DNA of 64,000 bases from CAIXPS01 sp034430115 (lineage in GTDB: Bacteria; Chloroflexota; Anaerolineae; J036; Brachytrichaceae), in assembly GCA_034430115.1 (NCBI GenBank), contig DAOUFG010000047.1, forward strand, positions 1-64,000, read 5' to 3'. A program made the position numbers and the translations under genes. Positions 1 to 8,395 of the stretch are shown piece by piece. Under the pieces are notes generated by a model that searched no databases, was not told where the DNA came from, and saw nothing but the letters and a program-made list of their open reading frames with translations. Within the stretch, counting starts at the first letter, position 1; the number at the start of each line of letters is the position of its first letter.

Positions 1-1593
1 CCGGCAGAGAAAACCATCGACGTAAGCATCGTCTACGGCTCCGAAAAGGCTGAATGGCTGACGCCACTGATAGAGCAATACAACAACGAAAAACACAAGA
101 CAGCCGAAGGCGACACGATCGTCATCACGGCGACGGCGATGGGCTCCATCGAGTCGATCAACGCGATCCTGGAACAGCGCATCAAACCCACCGTTTGGAG
201 CCCGGCGTCTTCGATCTACTTGCCGGTAGCCAATGCGGAATGGCACAAGACAAATTCGACCGACCTGGTGACGGGCGAGCCCAAAGATCTGGTGCTCAGC
301 CCGGTGGTCATCGCGATGTGGAAGCCGATGGCCGAAGCACTCGGTTGGCCCAATAAGGCGCTCGGTTGGGCCGACATCGCCGCCTTGGCCACCTCCGACC
401 AGGGATGGGAAGCTTATGGTTACCCGGAATGGGGTGAGTTCAAATTCGGCCACACTCACCCGGACTTCAGCAATAGCGGCCTCGTCGCCGTGCTTGCACA
501 GGTCTACGCCGGCGCTCAGAAACAACGCGGCCTGACAGTACAGGACATCGAAAAGCCGGAGTTAAAAGCATTCGTTGCAAAAGTGCAAAGCAGCATCATC
601 CACTATGGCTCCAGCACCGGCTTCTTTGCCGACAACATGTTCAAGCGCGGCCCCTCCTACTTGAGCGCGGCAGTGCTATATGAGAACCTGGTCGCGGCGC
701 AGGAATCCAAGCGCTTGTCAGGTCAGAGCCAACAACTGCCGGTGGTAGCGATTTACCCCAAGGAAGGCACCTTCTGGGCGAACCACCCTTACGTTATTCT
801 GAATGCGTCGTGGGTGACGGATGAAGCCAAAGCCGCCGCACAAGATTTCGAGCAATTCCTGCTCGCCAAACCCCAGCAATTGAAAGCGATCGAGTTGGGT
901 TTCCGCCCGTCCGATCCGTCCATCCCGCTCACATCCCCGCTGGACGCGCAACACGGCGTGGACCCCAAACAACCACAAACCGTACTGGAGATTCCTTCAG
1001 CCGACGTCATCCGGGCAGCCTCACAACTGTGGCAGCAGGCCAAAAAGCCCGTGGACGTCGTCGCGGTGCTCGACACATCGGGTAGCATGAGTGGCGACAA
1101 AATCACCAGCGCGCGCAGCAGCCTAGCGGACTTTGTGAAGCTGCTGGATGATAACGACCGACTGAGCGTGATTACCTTCAGCAGTCGCATCATCACGCTC
1201 ACGCCGCTATCGCGTGTCGGGGATAAGCGCGATGAGGTCATGCGGCGCATATCGGGCGTCATCGAAGGGGGCAACACAAAGCTATATGACGTTACTGAGC
1301 AAGCCTACGAGATGCTGAAGAAGGATGGCGACCCCAAGCACATCCGCGCAATCGTCTTGCTCACCGATGGGCAAGATACCGATTCCAGTGCGACACTCGA
1401 TCAGGTTGTTTCCACGGTGAGCAATGTGGGCGAAGAAGGCGGCACCGCCATCAAGCTCTTCACAATCGCGTTTGGCAACGATGCAGACAAGAGCGTGCTG
1501 CAACAGATTGCCGAACCGACAGGCGGGAAGCAATACGATAGCAACCCCTCAACCATCAACAGCATCTACGAAGAGATAGCAACATTCTTCTAG
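1..1593 (+). CDS. Solute-binding/von Willebrand factor A domain protein (5' partial)
   Basis: The reading frame is open from base 1, so the gene begins left of the window; about 530 residues are visible. The first ~320 residues resemble a periplasmic solute-binding fold (a VSIVYGSEKAEW start, WSPASS, then a YPKEGTFWANHPY-type region). From about residue 350 a VWA domain follows, with the metal-ion-dependent adhesion site DTSGSMSG (Asp at bases 1072-1074) and a second conserved stretch LLTDGQDTD. Proteins pairing an ABC-type binding domain with VWA are usually extracytoplasmic and lipid-anchored, but the N-terminus is not visible, so export is inferred. Ligand unknown. The stop is followed by a hairpin terminator at 1683-1733. 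Confidence 0.8.
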   Translation, partial: PAEKTIDVSIVYGSEKAEWLTPLIEQYNNEKHKTAEGDTIVITATAMGSIESINAILEQRIKPTVWSPASSIYLPVANAEWHKTNSTDLVTGEPKDLVLSPVVIAMWKPMAEALGWPNKALGWADIAALATSDQGWEAYGYPEWGEFKFGHTHPDFSNSGLVAVLAQVYAGAQKQRGLTVQDIEKPELKAFVAKVQSSIIHYGSSTGFFADNMFKRGPSYLSAAVLYENLVAAQESKRLSGQSQQLPVVAIYPKEGTFWANHPYVILNASWVTDEAKAAAQDFEQFLLAKPQQLKAIELGFRPSDPSIPLTSPLDAQHGVDPKQPQTVLEIPSADVIRAASQLWQQAKKPVDVVAVLDTSGSMSGDKITSARSSLADFVKLLDDNDRLSVITFSSRIITLTPLSRVGDKRDEVMRRISGVIEGGNTKLYDVTEQAYEMLKKDGDPKHIRAIVLLTDGQDTDSSATLDQVVSTVSNVGEEGGTAIKLFTIAFGNDADKSVLQQIAEPTGGKQYDSNPSTINSIYEEIATFF

Positions 1594-1682
1594 GGTCATA
1601 ACGCATCGAGAAGCGCTATATGATGCAAGGGCATCGCTGGTTACTCGCGAACCTAATCACAGTCTGACCCTCGCAGCATACC

Positions 1683-1733
1683 AGGCCTCGCTTCCTCAAG
1701 CAGCCATGTTGGGCATGCGGAGCGAGGCCTTTT
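1683..1733 (+). terminator. Hairpin terminator after the VWA gene
   Basis: A perfect 10-bp inverted repeat, AGGCCTCGCT (1683-1692) and AGCGAGGCCT (1721-1730), is followed by TTT. It lies about 90 bp after the VWA stop. The loop is long (28 nt). The rest of the 254-bp gap before 1848 shows nothing else I recognise. Confidence 0.6.
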
Positions 1734-1847
1734 CACGTCATCTATTTACAGCCCTCACCTATAATCCATTCCGGTTGCGACGCGAGGCGCACCTGCAATC
1801 GCGTGCAGGGCGACTCGACATCGTGTGATATGAGTTGGAGGTGGACG

Positions 1848-2324
1848 ATGGCAGCGAAACCAGATTTTGATTCGGATGCAGCACACCGGTTCTTCTCGGC
1901 GCACTGCTTTAATGCAGCCTGGGACCTGATCGACAAGACCAGCCGCACGCCCGAAGACGACGAAGAGATGATCCGCCTGAGCATGGCCTCCATCTGGCAT
2001 TGGACACAGCGCAAAGATCACACGCCGGCGAACCTTTCCGTCGGCTATTGGCAGATTTCACGCATCTTTGCCTTGCTCAAACAAACGGAAAATGCACGTC
2101 ACTACGCGTCCCTCAGCCTGAATACGCTGCCGCACGATGACTCGTTTCCCTTCTACAGGGCCTATGCCTACGAAGCGCTGGCCCGCGCAGAATTTCTGGC
2201 CGGGAATGCAGACAAAAAGGAACACTACTTAACCGCTGCGGCGCAGTTCGCGGCGCGGGTGGATGACCCTGAAGACAAACAACAATTGCTGAACGACCTG
2301 CACACGATTGGGGCGGAGCAATAA
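1848..2324 (+). CDS. Small hypothetical protein, possible helical repeat (TPR-like)
   Basis: A 158-residue soluble, probably all-helical protein with no signal peptide. The ATG at 1848 is chosen because GGAGGTGG (1837-1844) sits just upstream; in-frame ATGs at 1803 and 1830 lack such a site. The middle (YWQISRIFALLKQTENARHYASLSLN, then YRAYAYEALARAEFLAGN) has the alternating amphipathic helices and Ala/Tyr spacing of tetratricopeptide-like repeats. No catalytic motif is visible and I do not recognise a named family. It stands alone between a terminator and the UroD gene at 2443. Confidence 0.6.
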   Translation: MAAKPDFDSDAAHRFFSAHCFNAAWDLIDKTSRTPEDDEEMIRLSMASIWHWTQRKDHTPANLSVGYWQISRIFALLKQTENARHYASLSLNTLPHDDSFPFYRAYAYEALARAEFLAGNADKKEHYLTAAAQFAARVDDPEDKQQLLNDLHTIGAEQ

Positions 2325-2442
2325 AAGATGGATAGCCTATCGTGGGTGCCTGTATCGCGGCGGCAACGCCATCACAGACCAATCCGGCGCAGACATATAG
2401 ATTGGGCTCAACACCACACACTAACTTCATTGAAGAGGAACC

Positions 2443-3609
2443 ATGTCAGATAACTACTTGTCGCAACCCTACGATTACGAACGCCACAACGACGATGTTC
2501 GCGCCGTGATGGATGCTTACCAGCAAGGCCACCCAACTCGCGTGCCCATCCAATTTTCGATGAACTCGCGCATGGTGCTGCAAAACCCCGAGCTAAACAC
2601 CTGGGGCTACACCTGGCAGGAATTTTTTGAGGACCCGGACGTGCGTTGGACGATGGAACTGAACTTCCAAAAATGGGTGCGCCTGAACATCACACAGGAT
2701 GCCGAGATGGGGCTGCCCAAGGAATGGGCCGGGCTGGGCGTGTACTATCAGAACTGCGATGAGGCGGCCTGGTTCGGTTGCCCGTTCTACTATCCGCAAG
2801 ATGATATGCCCTTCATCGAGCCGATCCTGAAAGAAGACAAGCGCAAGCTCTATGATATGACCCCGCCCGAGCCGCTGAAAGGCGGCATCATGACGATGGC
2901 CATCGAACACTACCAGTACCTGGAAGAAAAACGAAAACACGAAGACTTCGAGGGTCACCCGGTAGGCAAGACGTGGCTCTTCGGCGGCGGCACCGATGGC
3001 CCGCTCACCATCGCCTGCAACCTGCGCGGCGCAAGCGAAATCGCACGAGACTTTTACGAGGACCCGCAATACGTACACGACCTGCTCAGCTTCATCACCG
3101 ATAGCATCATCGCTCGGATGAAGCAGGTGACTACCTTCAACGGTAACACCTACCCCAGCCGGGGCTGGTTCTTCGCGGACGACAGCATTGAACTGATCTC
3201 CACCCCTATGTATAAAGAGTTCGTGCTGCCCTATCACAAGAAGCTATTGCAGGCTTTCTCGCAGGGCGGCCCCAATGGCATTCACCTGTGCGGTCGCGTC
3301 CAGCGGCACCTGAAGTTCCTGAAAGATGAGATGAACATCAAGACCTTTGACCTGGGCTTCCCAACCGACATGGGCAAGGCGCGCGCCGAACTGGGCGAAG
3401 ATGTGACGCTCATCGGCAACATCGCGCCACACCTCTTGAAGTTGGGCCCGCCGGAGAGCATCCGCGCAGAAGTGAAAACGCTGTGCGCGTCCGGCGTGAT
3501 GCGGGGCGGCAAATTCATCCTGCACGATGGCAACAACTGTGCCCCCAACACGCCGGTGCAAAACTTCCAGGCCATGTACGAAGCCGGGAAAGAATACGGG
3601 CGATATTGA
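2443..3609 (+). CDS. Uroporphyrinogen decarboxylase (UroD) superfamily protein, MtaA-like
   Basis: A 388-residue TIM-barrel protein of the UroD/MtaA superfamily, which includes haem-pathway decarboxylases and zinc-dependent methyltransferases that move methyl groups from corrinoid proteins to coenzyme M or similar acceptors. The C-terminal half has GIHLCGRV (His-x-Cys) and DGNNCAPNTP (third Cys), matching the zinc-ligand pattern of MtaA/MtbA-type methyltransferases. It is therefore more likely a methyltransferase-like enzyme than a true HemE. No corrinoid protein or substrate methyltransferase is adjacent. AGAGGAACC precedes the ATG. The next gene (3639) is a second, divergent member 29 nt away, suggesting co-transcription and perhaps a hetero-oligomer. 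Confidence 0.8.
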   Translation: MSDNYLSQPYDYERHNDDVRAVMDAYQQGHPTRVPIQFSMNSRMVLQNPELNTWGYTWQEFFEDPDVRWTMELNFQKWVRLNITQDAEMGLPKEWAGLGVYYQNCDEAAWFGCPFYYPQDDMPFIEPILKEDKRKLYDMTPPEPLKGGIMTMAIEHYQYLEEKRKHEDFEGHPVGKTWLFGGGTDGPLTIACNLRGASEIARDFYEDPQYVHDLLSFITDSIIARMKQVTTFNGNTYPSRGWFFADDSIELISTPMYKEFVLPYHKKLLQAFSQGGPNGIHLCGRVQRHLKFLKDEMNIKTFDLGFPTDMGKARAELGEDVTLIGNIAPHLLKLGPPESIRAEVKTLCASGVMRGGKFILHDGNNCAPNTPVQNFQAMYEAGKEYGRY

Positions 3610-3638
3610 CACGACCAAGGACGAATTAAGCACAAACC

Positions 3639-4730
3639 ATGACTGAGCTACACTTAGAATACAAACCCGACGCCGAACAGGCCCGCCAACGCATGGCCGC
3701 CTGGTGGGAGCATCAGATCATCGACCGCCCGACGATCCAGTTAACTGCGCCTCGCCCAAACCCCAGGCCGCTGCCCAATAAGCCGCACGCCAGCTTGCGC
3801 GAGCGCTGGATGGACATCGACTTCCAGGTGGAATGTGCCGACATCAACGCCGCCAACACCTATTGGGCGGGTGAGGCGCTGCCCTCCTACATGCCAAACC
3901 TGGGGCCAGAAATCCTCACCGCCTGCTACGGCGCGGAATTGAATTTCACTGAAAACACATCATGGTCCGAACCGATCTTGAAGGATTGGGCCGACATCCC
4001 CAGGCTGAAGATCGACCCCAATAACGTTTTCTTGCAGTGCATCCTGGAGATGACGCGGCGCGCCTGCGAGGTCGGCAAGGATAAGTTCATCGTCGGCATC
4101 ACCGACATCCACCCCGGTGCAGACCTGGCCGCGTCGTTGCGCGACCCTCAACAGTTCTGCATGGACCTGGTGCAAGAGCCCGCCTGTGCACGCGAACTGT
4201 TAAATCGCCTTTACACCGCTTTTTTTGACTTTTACGAGATGAACGACAAGGTGATCCGCGCCGCCGGCCAAACGATCACCACCAGTTGGCTGCCGCTCTT
4301 CGTGGAGAACCAGCGTTACTACATCCCCTCTAACGACTTCTCCATCATGGTCTCGAACGCGATGTATAAGTCGTTCTTCTTGCCCGAGTTATTGGCGGAA
4401 ATGGAGTGGCTGGACCGCTCCATCTATCACCTGGACGGCCCCGGCGCGCTGCGCCACCTGGATACGCTGCTGGACATCGACGACCTGGATGCGATCCAGT
4501 TCGTCTACGGCGATGGCGCTAAACCCGCCTCGCGCTGGATGGACGTATATAAGTGCATTCAGGCAGCCGGCAAAGGTATCCACGTGGGCGTCGAGCCCTG
4601 GGAAATCGACCTGTTTATGGAAAACCTAAACCCTGAGGGGGTGATGCTGCACACCTCGGCGGCCAGCGTGGAAGAGGCGGACCAGATCATCCACAGAATA
4701 GCGCACTGGACAGCAAAAGGGAAATATTAA
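3639..4730 (+). CDS. UroD superfamily protein lacking the canonical zinc Cys
   Basis: A 363-residue protein of the same superfamily as its upstream neighbour but quite divergent. The equivalent of the His-x-Cys motif reads YHLDGPGA (Asp replaces Cys), and the C-terminal MLHTSAASVEEAD region has no third Cys, so MtaA-type zinc methyl transfer is unlikely as written. The TIM-barrel beta-strands and the ETNxx-type central core (ITTSWLPLFV, YYIPSNDFSIMVS) are recognisable. The substrate is unknown. The ribosome-binding site is weak. A probable two-gene unit with 2443-3609. Confidence 0.75.
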   Translation: MTELHLEYKPDAEQARQRMAAWWEHQIIDRPTIQLTAPRPNPRPLPNKPHASLRERWMDIDFQVECADINAANTYWAGEALPSYMPNLGPEILTACYGAELNFTENTSWSEPILKDWADIPRLKIDPNNVFLQCILEMTRRACEVGKDKFIVGITDIHPGADLAASLRDPQQFCMDLVQEPACARELLNRLYTAFFDFYEMNDKVIRAAGQTITTSWLPLFVENQRYYIPSNDFSIMVSNAMYKSFFLPELLAEMEWLDRSIYHLDGPGALRHLDTLLDIDDLDAIQFVYGDGAKPASRWMDVYKCIQAAGKGIHVGVEPWEIDLFMENLNPEGVMLHTSAASVEEADQIIHRIAHWTAKGKY

Positions 4731-5124
4731 GAATTCGCTAAAAACATACCGAAAGGGTATTGACACCTGCGTACCTAATCTTTAGAATAGTGAGTGCAGG
4801 GAGCCCCAAGGAATTGGAAGCGACCTCACCGAGACGGATACCCAGGCCGTGAGATGTTTCCGAGCGCGAGAGATCACGCAAAGGGAATGGAACATGGTAC
4901 AGGGGAAGACGGTCTTGAGACGTTGAGGCTTCAAAAGTGACACTGCTCTTTCTTCGCAAGAAGGAAAAGCAATGAAACAATGAGGTGGAGTCTTCAGGAA
5001 TCTGTTTGGTGACTGTAGTTCTCCTGAAACTGAAAGAGTGGATAGAGAAAGAGCACGAACCAAATGGAGCGGTGAGTACGCAAGAAGGTTACTCGGGGCC
5101 CCTGTGTTTTTTCGGTAGTTGCGC
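4731..5124. other. A-rich non-coding island, possible structured RNA or group II intron remnant
   Basis: About 390 bp without a convincing gene, visibly richer in A than its flanks. It holds many purine-rich, GNRA-like loop candidates, for example ATACC-GAAAG-GGTAT at 4746-4760, and stretches such as GGATACCCAGGCCGTGAGA (around 4836) and GAACATGGTACAGGGGAAGA (around 4889). These remind me of domain I of bacterial group II introns. No reverse transcriptase/maturase frame is present and I could not identify domain V or clean intron ends. It could be a decayed intron, another ncRNA, or unrelated sequence. Short frames on both strands here have no recognisable protein character. Confidence 0.25.
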
Positions 5125-5697
5125 CTACTCCCTGAACGCTTGTACCTTCAGCAACCCGACAAATGGTAGGTTACGATACTTTTCGCGGTAATCGAGCCCA
5201 TACCCCACCACGAATCGATCCGGCAGGTCGAAGCCCTTATATTTCAGCGGAATATCCATCAGGCGATGCTCAGGCTTGTTGAACAGCACGCATACTTCCA
5301 GGCTGGCCGGCTGGCGTGATTGCAGGTTGCGCAAGAGATAATTCAAAGTCAAACCGGTGTCGATCACATCTTCCACAAATAAGACGTGCCTGCCCGCCAG
5401 CGGCATGTCCAGGTCTTTCGCCAGGTGAACGATGCCCTGGTTGCGTGCCTCAGGCGAATAACTGGAAATGGCAATGAAGTCCACCGCCACAGGGATGCTG
5501 ATGCTGCGCAGCAAATCGGCCATAAAAAATATGACGCCTTTCAATACACCCACCACGAGCGGGTTCTTTCCGGCATAGTCGTTGGAGATGGCTTGCCCGA
5601 TCTCTGCAACGCGCTGCTGGATTTGCTCACTGGTCAGGATGATCTCTTTGATGTCTCCGGCGAGCGCCGGGTAATCGGCAAGCGTGTGTAACATCAT
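5125..5697 (-). CDS. hpt: Hypoxanthine phosphoribosyltransferase
   Basis: A 190-residue purine-salvage enzyme that converts hypoxanthine (and usually guanine) with PRPP to the nucleotide. The PRPP-binding motif is clear: VLFVEDVIDTGLTL (two acidic residues then DTG). Earlier GVLKGVIFFMADLLR and late DRFVVGYGLDYREKYRN match the type I phosphoribosyltransferase core. The length is normal for the family. The start overlaps the stop of the preceding gene by 4 nt (ATGA at 5694-5697), so translation is probably coupled to it. It is the last gene of a three-gene minus-strand unit. Confidence 0.93.
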   Translation of the reverse strand: MMLHTLADYPALAGDIKEIILTSEQIQQRVAEIGQAISNDYAGKNPLVVGVLKGVIFFMADLLRSISIPVAVDFIAISSYSPEARNQGIVHLAKDLDMPLAGRHVLFVEDVIDTGLTLNYLLRNLQSRQPASLEVCVLFNKPEHRLMDIPLKYKGFDLPDRFVVGYGLDYREKYRNLPFVGLLKVQAFRE

Positions 5698-6077
5698 TCC
5701 TCCCTGGGTTGGGCATCCGTACCGCGGAGTTGTTGGGCCTCATTCATCAACCCATACTTCACCATCAAATCGCGCATCTCACGGCGTTTGAAAAGCTTGA
5801 TGTTGATATCGGGATAAAGCTCCTTCATGCGCCGCATCTTGCGATTCTTGTGCGTGCTTAATCGCGGTCGCAACGTCGTCAATTCCACGTACAGGTTTTG
5901 CTGTGGCAGGTAAAAGTCGGGTCGAAAGGCTTCCGTCACATTCCCTTGCGCATCCCATTGCAGCGGGAAGCTGCGCGGCTCATATTGCCAGTCAATGCCA
6001 TAAAAATCCAGGATACGAGCGAACATCTCCTCTGCCGGATGCGCAAATTTAGGGGGTTGAGCATCGACGTTACTCAA
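5694..6077 (-). CDS. PD-(D/E)XK-like small protein of unknown function
   Basis: A 127-residue protein overlapping both neighbours by 4 nt. FRPDFYLPQQNLYVELT (Asp54, Glu65, then Leu-Thr where many nucleases have x-Lys), preceded by an N-terminal helix with AEEMFARILDFYGIDWQYEP, resembles the restriction-endonuclease-like fold found in DUF559/Vsr-type proteins. The C-terminus is basic and helical (KNRKMRRMKELYP). The missing Lys makes catalysis uncertain. I do not recognise a named family. The tight coupling to hpt and a nucleotide-kinase-like gene suggests a nucleotide- or nucleic-acid-linked role, but this is inference. Confidence 0.6.
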   Translation of the reverse strand: MSNVDAQPPKFAHPAEEMFARILDFYGIDWQYEPRSFPLQWDAQGNVTEAFRPDFYLPQQNLYVELTTLRPRLSTHKNRKMRRMKELYPDINIKLFKRREMRDLMVKYGLMNEAQQLRGTDAQPREE

Positions 6078-6679
6078 CGGGTTCCTCCTGTCGGATTGTC
6101 AGCGTGGTCGGTTGTACGACTGAGCACCAGATGGCAGACGACTTCCGCAGCATCAGATGGTGCAATGTGCACTGTGTTGATCACCAGGTCGTATAGCGCC
6201 GGGTCATCCCACTTAGCCTGGTAGAACTTTTCCAGGTAATCCCGGCGGTGCCGGTCGCTGGCTTCCACTTGGGATTGGGCCGCGTCGAACGTGATGCTTT
6301 GCTGCTGCGCGACACGCCTTGCCCGCACATCCAGCGGCGCAATGATGCGCACGCTCACCAGGTGTGGATAATCACGTAAGACGATTTGCCCCGCCCGCCC
6401 CAAGATCACCACGTTGCCTGCTTGCGCCAGTTCCTCCATCACCTGCTGCACGGCCTGGCGATAGGCTTTGCGTGCACTGGGAGCCGGCGATAGTCCAAGC
6501 AGGTCCAGTTCATCGATCGTTGCAAGAGCAACTTCGGGCGTGCTGGCACGCCGTGCCGCTTCATTGATCATATCACGCCAGACCAATCGATAGCCCAGAC
6601 GTTCCGCCACCTGGTTGGCCACGTCACGTCCGAGGCTACCCAGTTGTCGCGAAATGGTTATCACGGCCATTGATTTCAT
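6074..6679 (-). CDS. Cytidylate-kinase-like family protein
   Basis: A 201-residue P-loop kinase-like protein. It starts VITISRQLGSLGRDVANQVAERLGYR, the typical opening of the cytidylate-kinase-like family (Pfam AAK6/PF13189), in which the P-loop is a degenerate GS-x-G. An LGRAGQIVLRDYP strand-loop and a helical lid with RRDYLEKFYQAKWDDPALYDLVINT follow, as in this family. True CMP kinase activity is not assured; many relatives are uncharacterised. First gene of the overlapping trio with the PD-(D/E)XK-like gene and hpt. No other gene lies in the 143-bp gap to the Erm-like gene. Confidence 0.75.
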   Translation of the reverse strand: MKSMAVITISRQLGSLGRDVANQVAERLGYRLVWRDMINEAARRASTPEVALATIDELDLLGLSPAPSARKAYRQAVQQVMEELAQAGNVVILGRAGQIVLRDYPHLVSVRIIAPLDVRARRVAQQQSITFDAAQSQVEASDRHRRDYLEKFYQAKWDDPALYDLVINTVHIAPSDAAEVVCHLVLSRTTDHADNPTGGTR

Positions 6680-6822
6680 CCCTACTCACGGTCCCCTTTC
6701 AGCATGAACGCCTGAGGATGATCGCCAGTAAACGCGTATGCCCACTCAGCATTTTAGTGTACATCTGGTCAAGCGCTGACCGCGGGCGTAACCCTCCGGC
6801 AGGACATTTGCACGTGCGCGTG

Positions 6823-7611
6823 CTAAGTTGCCTTGAAGCGTCGCCAGTCCCTGTCCTTCCGCGTGCGATGGATTTTGCGTAGCTGGCTTTGCTGGCGCTG
6901 CAATTCGGTAAATGCGCCACGCGTGGCTGACAAATTGCTACGCTTGAACAGACTTAACCACCGGGAGGCGGGAATATCCCTGGCACCAGAATCGTGGACG
7001 AAGCGGTAAGCAACAAAGTCGAAATACGCGGCCTTCTTGCTCAATGCGATGAGGGGAACGGGCCTGGGCTGGCAACGCATCAAGACGCAATCCACGTGAG
7101 GCGGCGGGTCAAAGTCGGTACGGCGGAATCGATATGTAACCTCAACGGCCCACCAAGGGTAATACAGCACCGCGGCCATCGTGTTTCTTCCCGGTCGAAG
7201 GGTGAACTTATCAGCAGCTTCTTTCTGAACCACGAGATAACAATCCACGGGAGGCTGTGCGGCCTGAAGCAGCTTACGCACCACTTCACCGGTGATGGCG
7301 AAAGGGACGTTGGCGAATACCTTGTACGGCACCGTGGGCAACTGCAACTCCAGGAAATCACGCTGGAACAGGCGTAGATTGCTCACGCCCTTGAAGCGCG
7401 CACACAAGGTCGCAATCAGCCGCGCATCAGTCTCACACGCGACGACTTCGCGTGCAGCATGTAGCAGTTCCTCGGTCAGAATGCCGGTTCCCGCGCCGAT
7501 CTCCAATACGGTGTCTTGCGAGGTAATGGAGGAACCGCGGATGAGCCTTCTAACCAGAGCTCGGCTGACAAGAAAGTTCTGGGACCGGAGTCCCCGCTGT
7601 TTGGAATACAC
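6823..7611 (-). CDS. rRNA adenine N6-(di)methyltransferase, Erm/KsgA family (Erm-like)
   Basis: A 262-residue S-adenosylmethionine-dependent rRNA adenine methyltransferase. QNFL opens the family-specific N-terminus; VLEIGAGTGILTEEL is motif I; NVPFAITGEVV is motif IV (KsgA normally has NLPYNI, and Erm proteins often have NIPF/NVPF). The tail with SRWLSLFKR followed by a basic extension resembles actinobacterial-type Erm proteins. Erm enzymes methylate 23S rRNA A2058 and can confer macrolide-lincosamide-streptogramin resistance; KsgA/RsmA matures 16S rRNA. Motif IV and the tail favour Erm, but only phylogeny would settle this. Divergent from nadD. No leader-peptide attenuator was seen upstream. 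Confidence 0.75.
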   Translation of the reverse strand: MYSKQRGLRSQNFLVSRALVRRLIRGSSITSQDTVLEIGAGTGILTEELLHAAREVVACETDARLIATLCARFKGVSNLRLFQRDFLELQLPTVPYKVFANVPFAITGEVVRKLLQAAQPPVDCYLVVQKEAADKFTLRPGRNTMAAVLYYPWWAVEVTYRFRRTDFDPPPHVDCVLMRCQPRPVPLIALSKKAAYFDFVAYRFVHDSGARDIPASRWLSLFKRSNLSATRGAFTELQRQQSQLRKIHRTRKDRDWRRFKAT

Positions 7612-7772
7612 AGCGGAGCCTCCGGGTGATGATCACAAAGAAGCAACTCATGGGATTACAAGCAACGATTATACGCTGCCCGCCTATATGCGGACGCAAC
7701 CGTCCCAGCGCCCGGCGCGCCGAACACACCAAAATTCTCGAATCTCCGATCTCCAGTTACACTATCTACCTG

Positions 7773-8378
7773 ATGAAAATCGGTCTCATCGGTGGGACAT
7801 TTGATCCCCCACACATTGGTCACTTAATTATCGCCGAACAAGCTCGCACCCAACTGGGACTTGATAGCGTATGGTTTGCGCCCGTAGGCCAACCGCCTCA
7901 TAAGGATGTTCAGAGCGTCTCAGAGACGGTGCACCGGGTTGAGATGACGCGCCTGGCAATCCGGCACAACCCGCACTTCATACTCAGCCTGGCCGACGTG
8001 AACCGGCCCACCCCACACTACATCACGCACCTGTTTGAGATCCTGGTGCGCCAATACCCGCAAGTCGAATGGTATTTAATCGCCGGGAGCGACTCGCTCT
8101 TGCATTTGCCGAACTGGTTTGAATCACGACGGCTGCTCCAACTCACCCGCCTGGCAGTGGCACAGCGGCCCGGCTTCTCGCCCGACCTGGCAAGCATTGA
8201 GCTAGTGCTTCCTGGTGTTCGCGAGCGCGTAGCGTGGATAGATAGCCCGCCGATTGACCTGGCCTCACATGATCTGCAACGCCGTGTCCGCACGGGCCTG
8301 TCGTTGCGTTATATGGTCCCCGACGAGGTGCTGTGTTATATCACCGCTCAGCACCTCTATACATCGGATCCAGCCTGA
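7773..8378 (+). CDS. nadD: Nicotinate-nucleotide adenylyltransferase
   Basis: A 201-residue enzyme of NAD biosynthesis that makes deamido-NAD from nicotinate mononucleotide and ATP. The nucleotidyltransferase signature GGTFDPPHIGHL (HxGH) is at the N-terminus, followed by SVWFAPVGQPPHK and YLIAGSDSLLHLPNW, all family hallmarks. The ATG at 7773 is chosen because the conserved beta-strand MKIGLIGGTFD begins there; the 49 residues upstream in frame are unlike the family. The C-terminal SHDLQRRVRTG replaces the usual SST-x-IR. A bidirectional hairpin covers the stop codon. Confidence 0.93.
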   Translation: MKIGLIGGTFDPPHIGHLIIAEQARTQLGLDSVWFAPVGQPPHKDVQSVSETVHRVEMTRLAIRHNPHFILSLADVNRPTPHYITHLFEILVRQYPQVEWYLIAGSDSLLHLPNWFESRRLLQLTRLAVAQRPGFSPDLASIELVLPGVRERVAWIDSPPIDLASHDLQRRVRTGLSLRYMVPDEVLCYITAQHLYTSDPA

Positions 8379-8392
8379 TAACAGGCTGGATC
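8367..8392. terminator. Bidirectional hairpin between nadD and the FGE-like gene
   Basis: A perfect 11-bp inverted repeat, GATCCAGCCTG (8367-8377) and CAGGCTGGATC (8382-8392), has a 4-nt loop. It overlaps the nadD stop and lies 4 bp from the end of the convergent gene. There is no strong U-run on either side, so termination is likely but not certain. Confidence 0.6.
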
Positions 8393-8395
8393 ATC

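Noticed and set aside
4738..5191. Three short frames in the A-rich island
   Set aside because: They overlap each other on both strands, have no ribosome-binding sites of note and show no protein-like composition.
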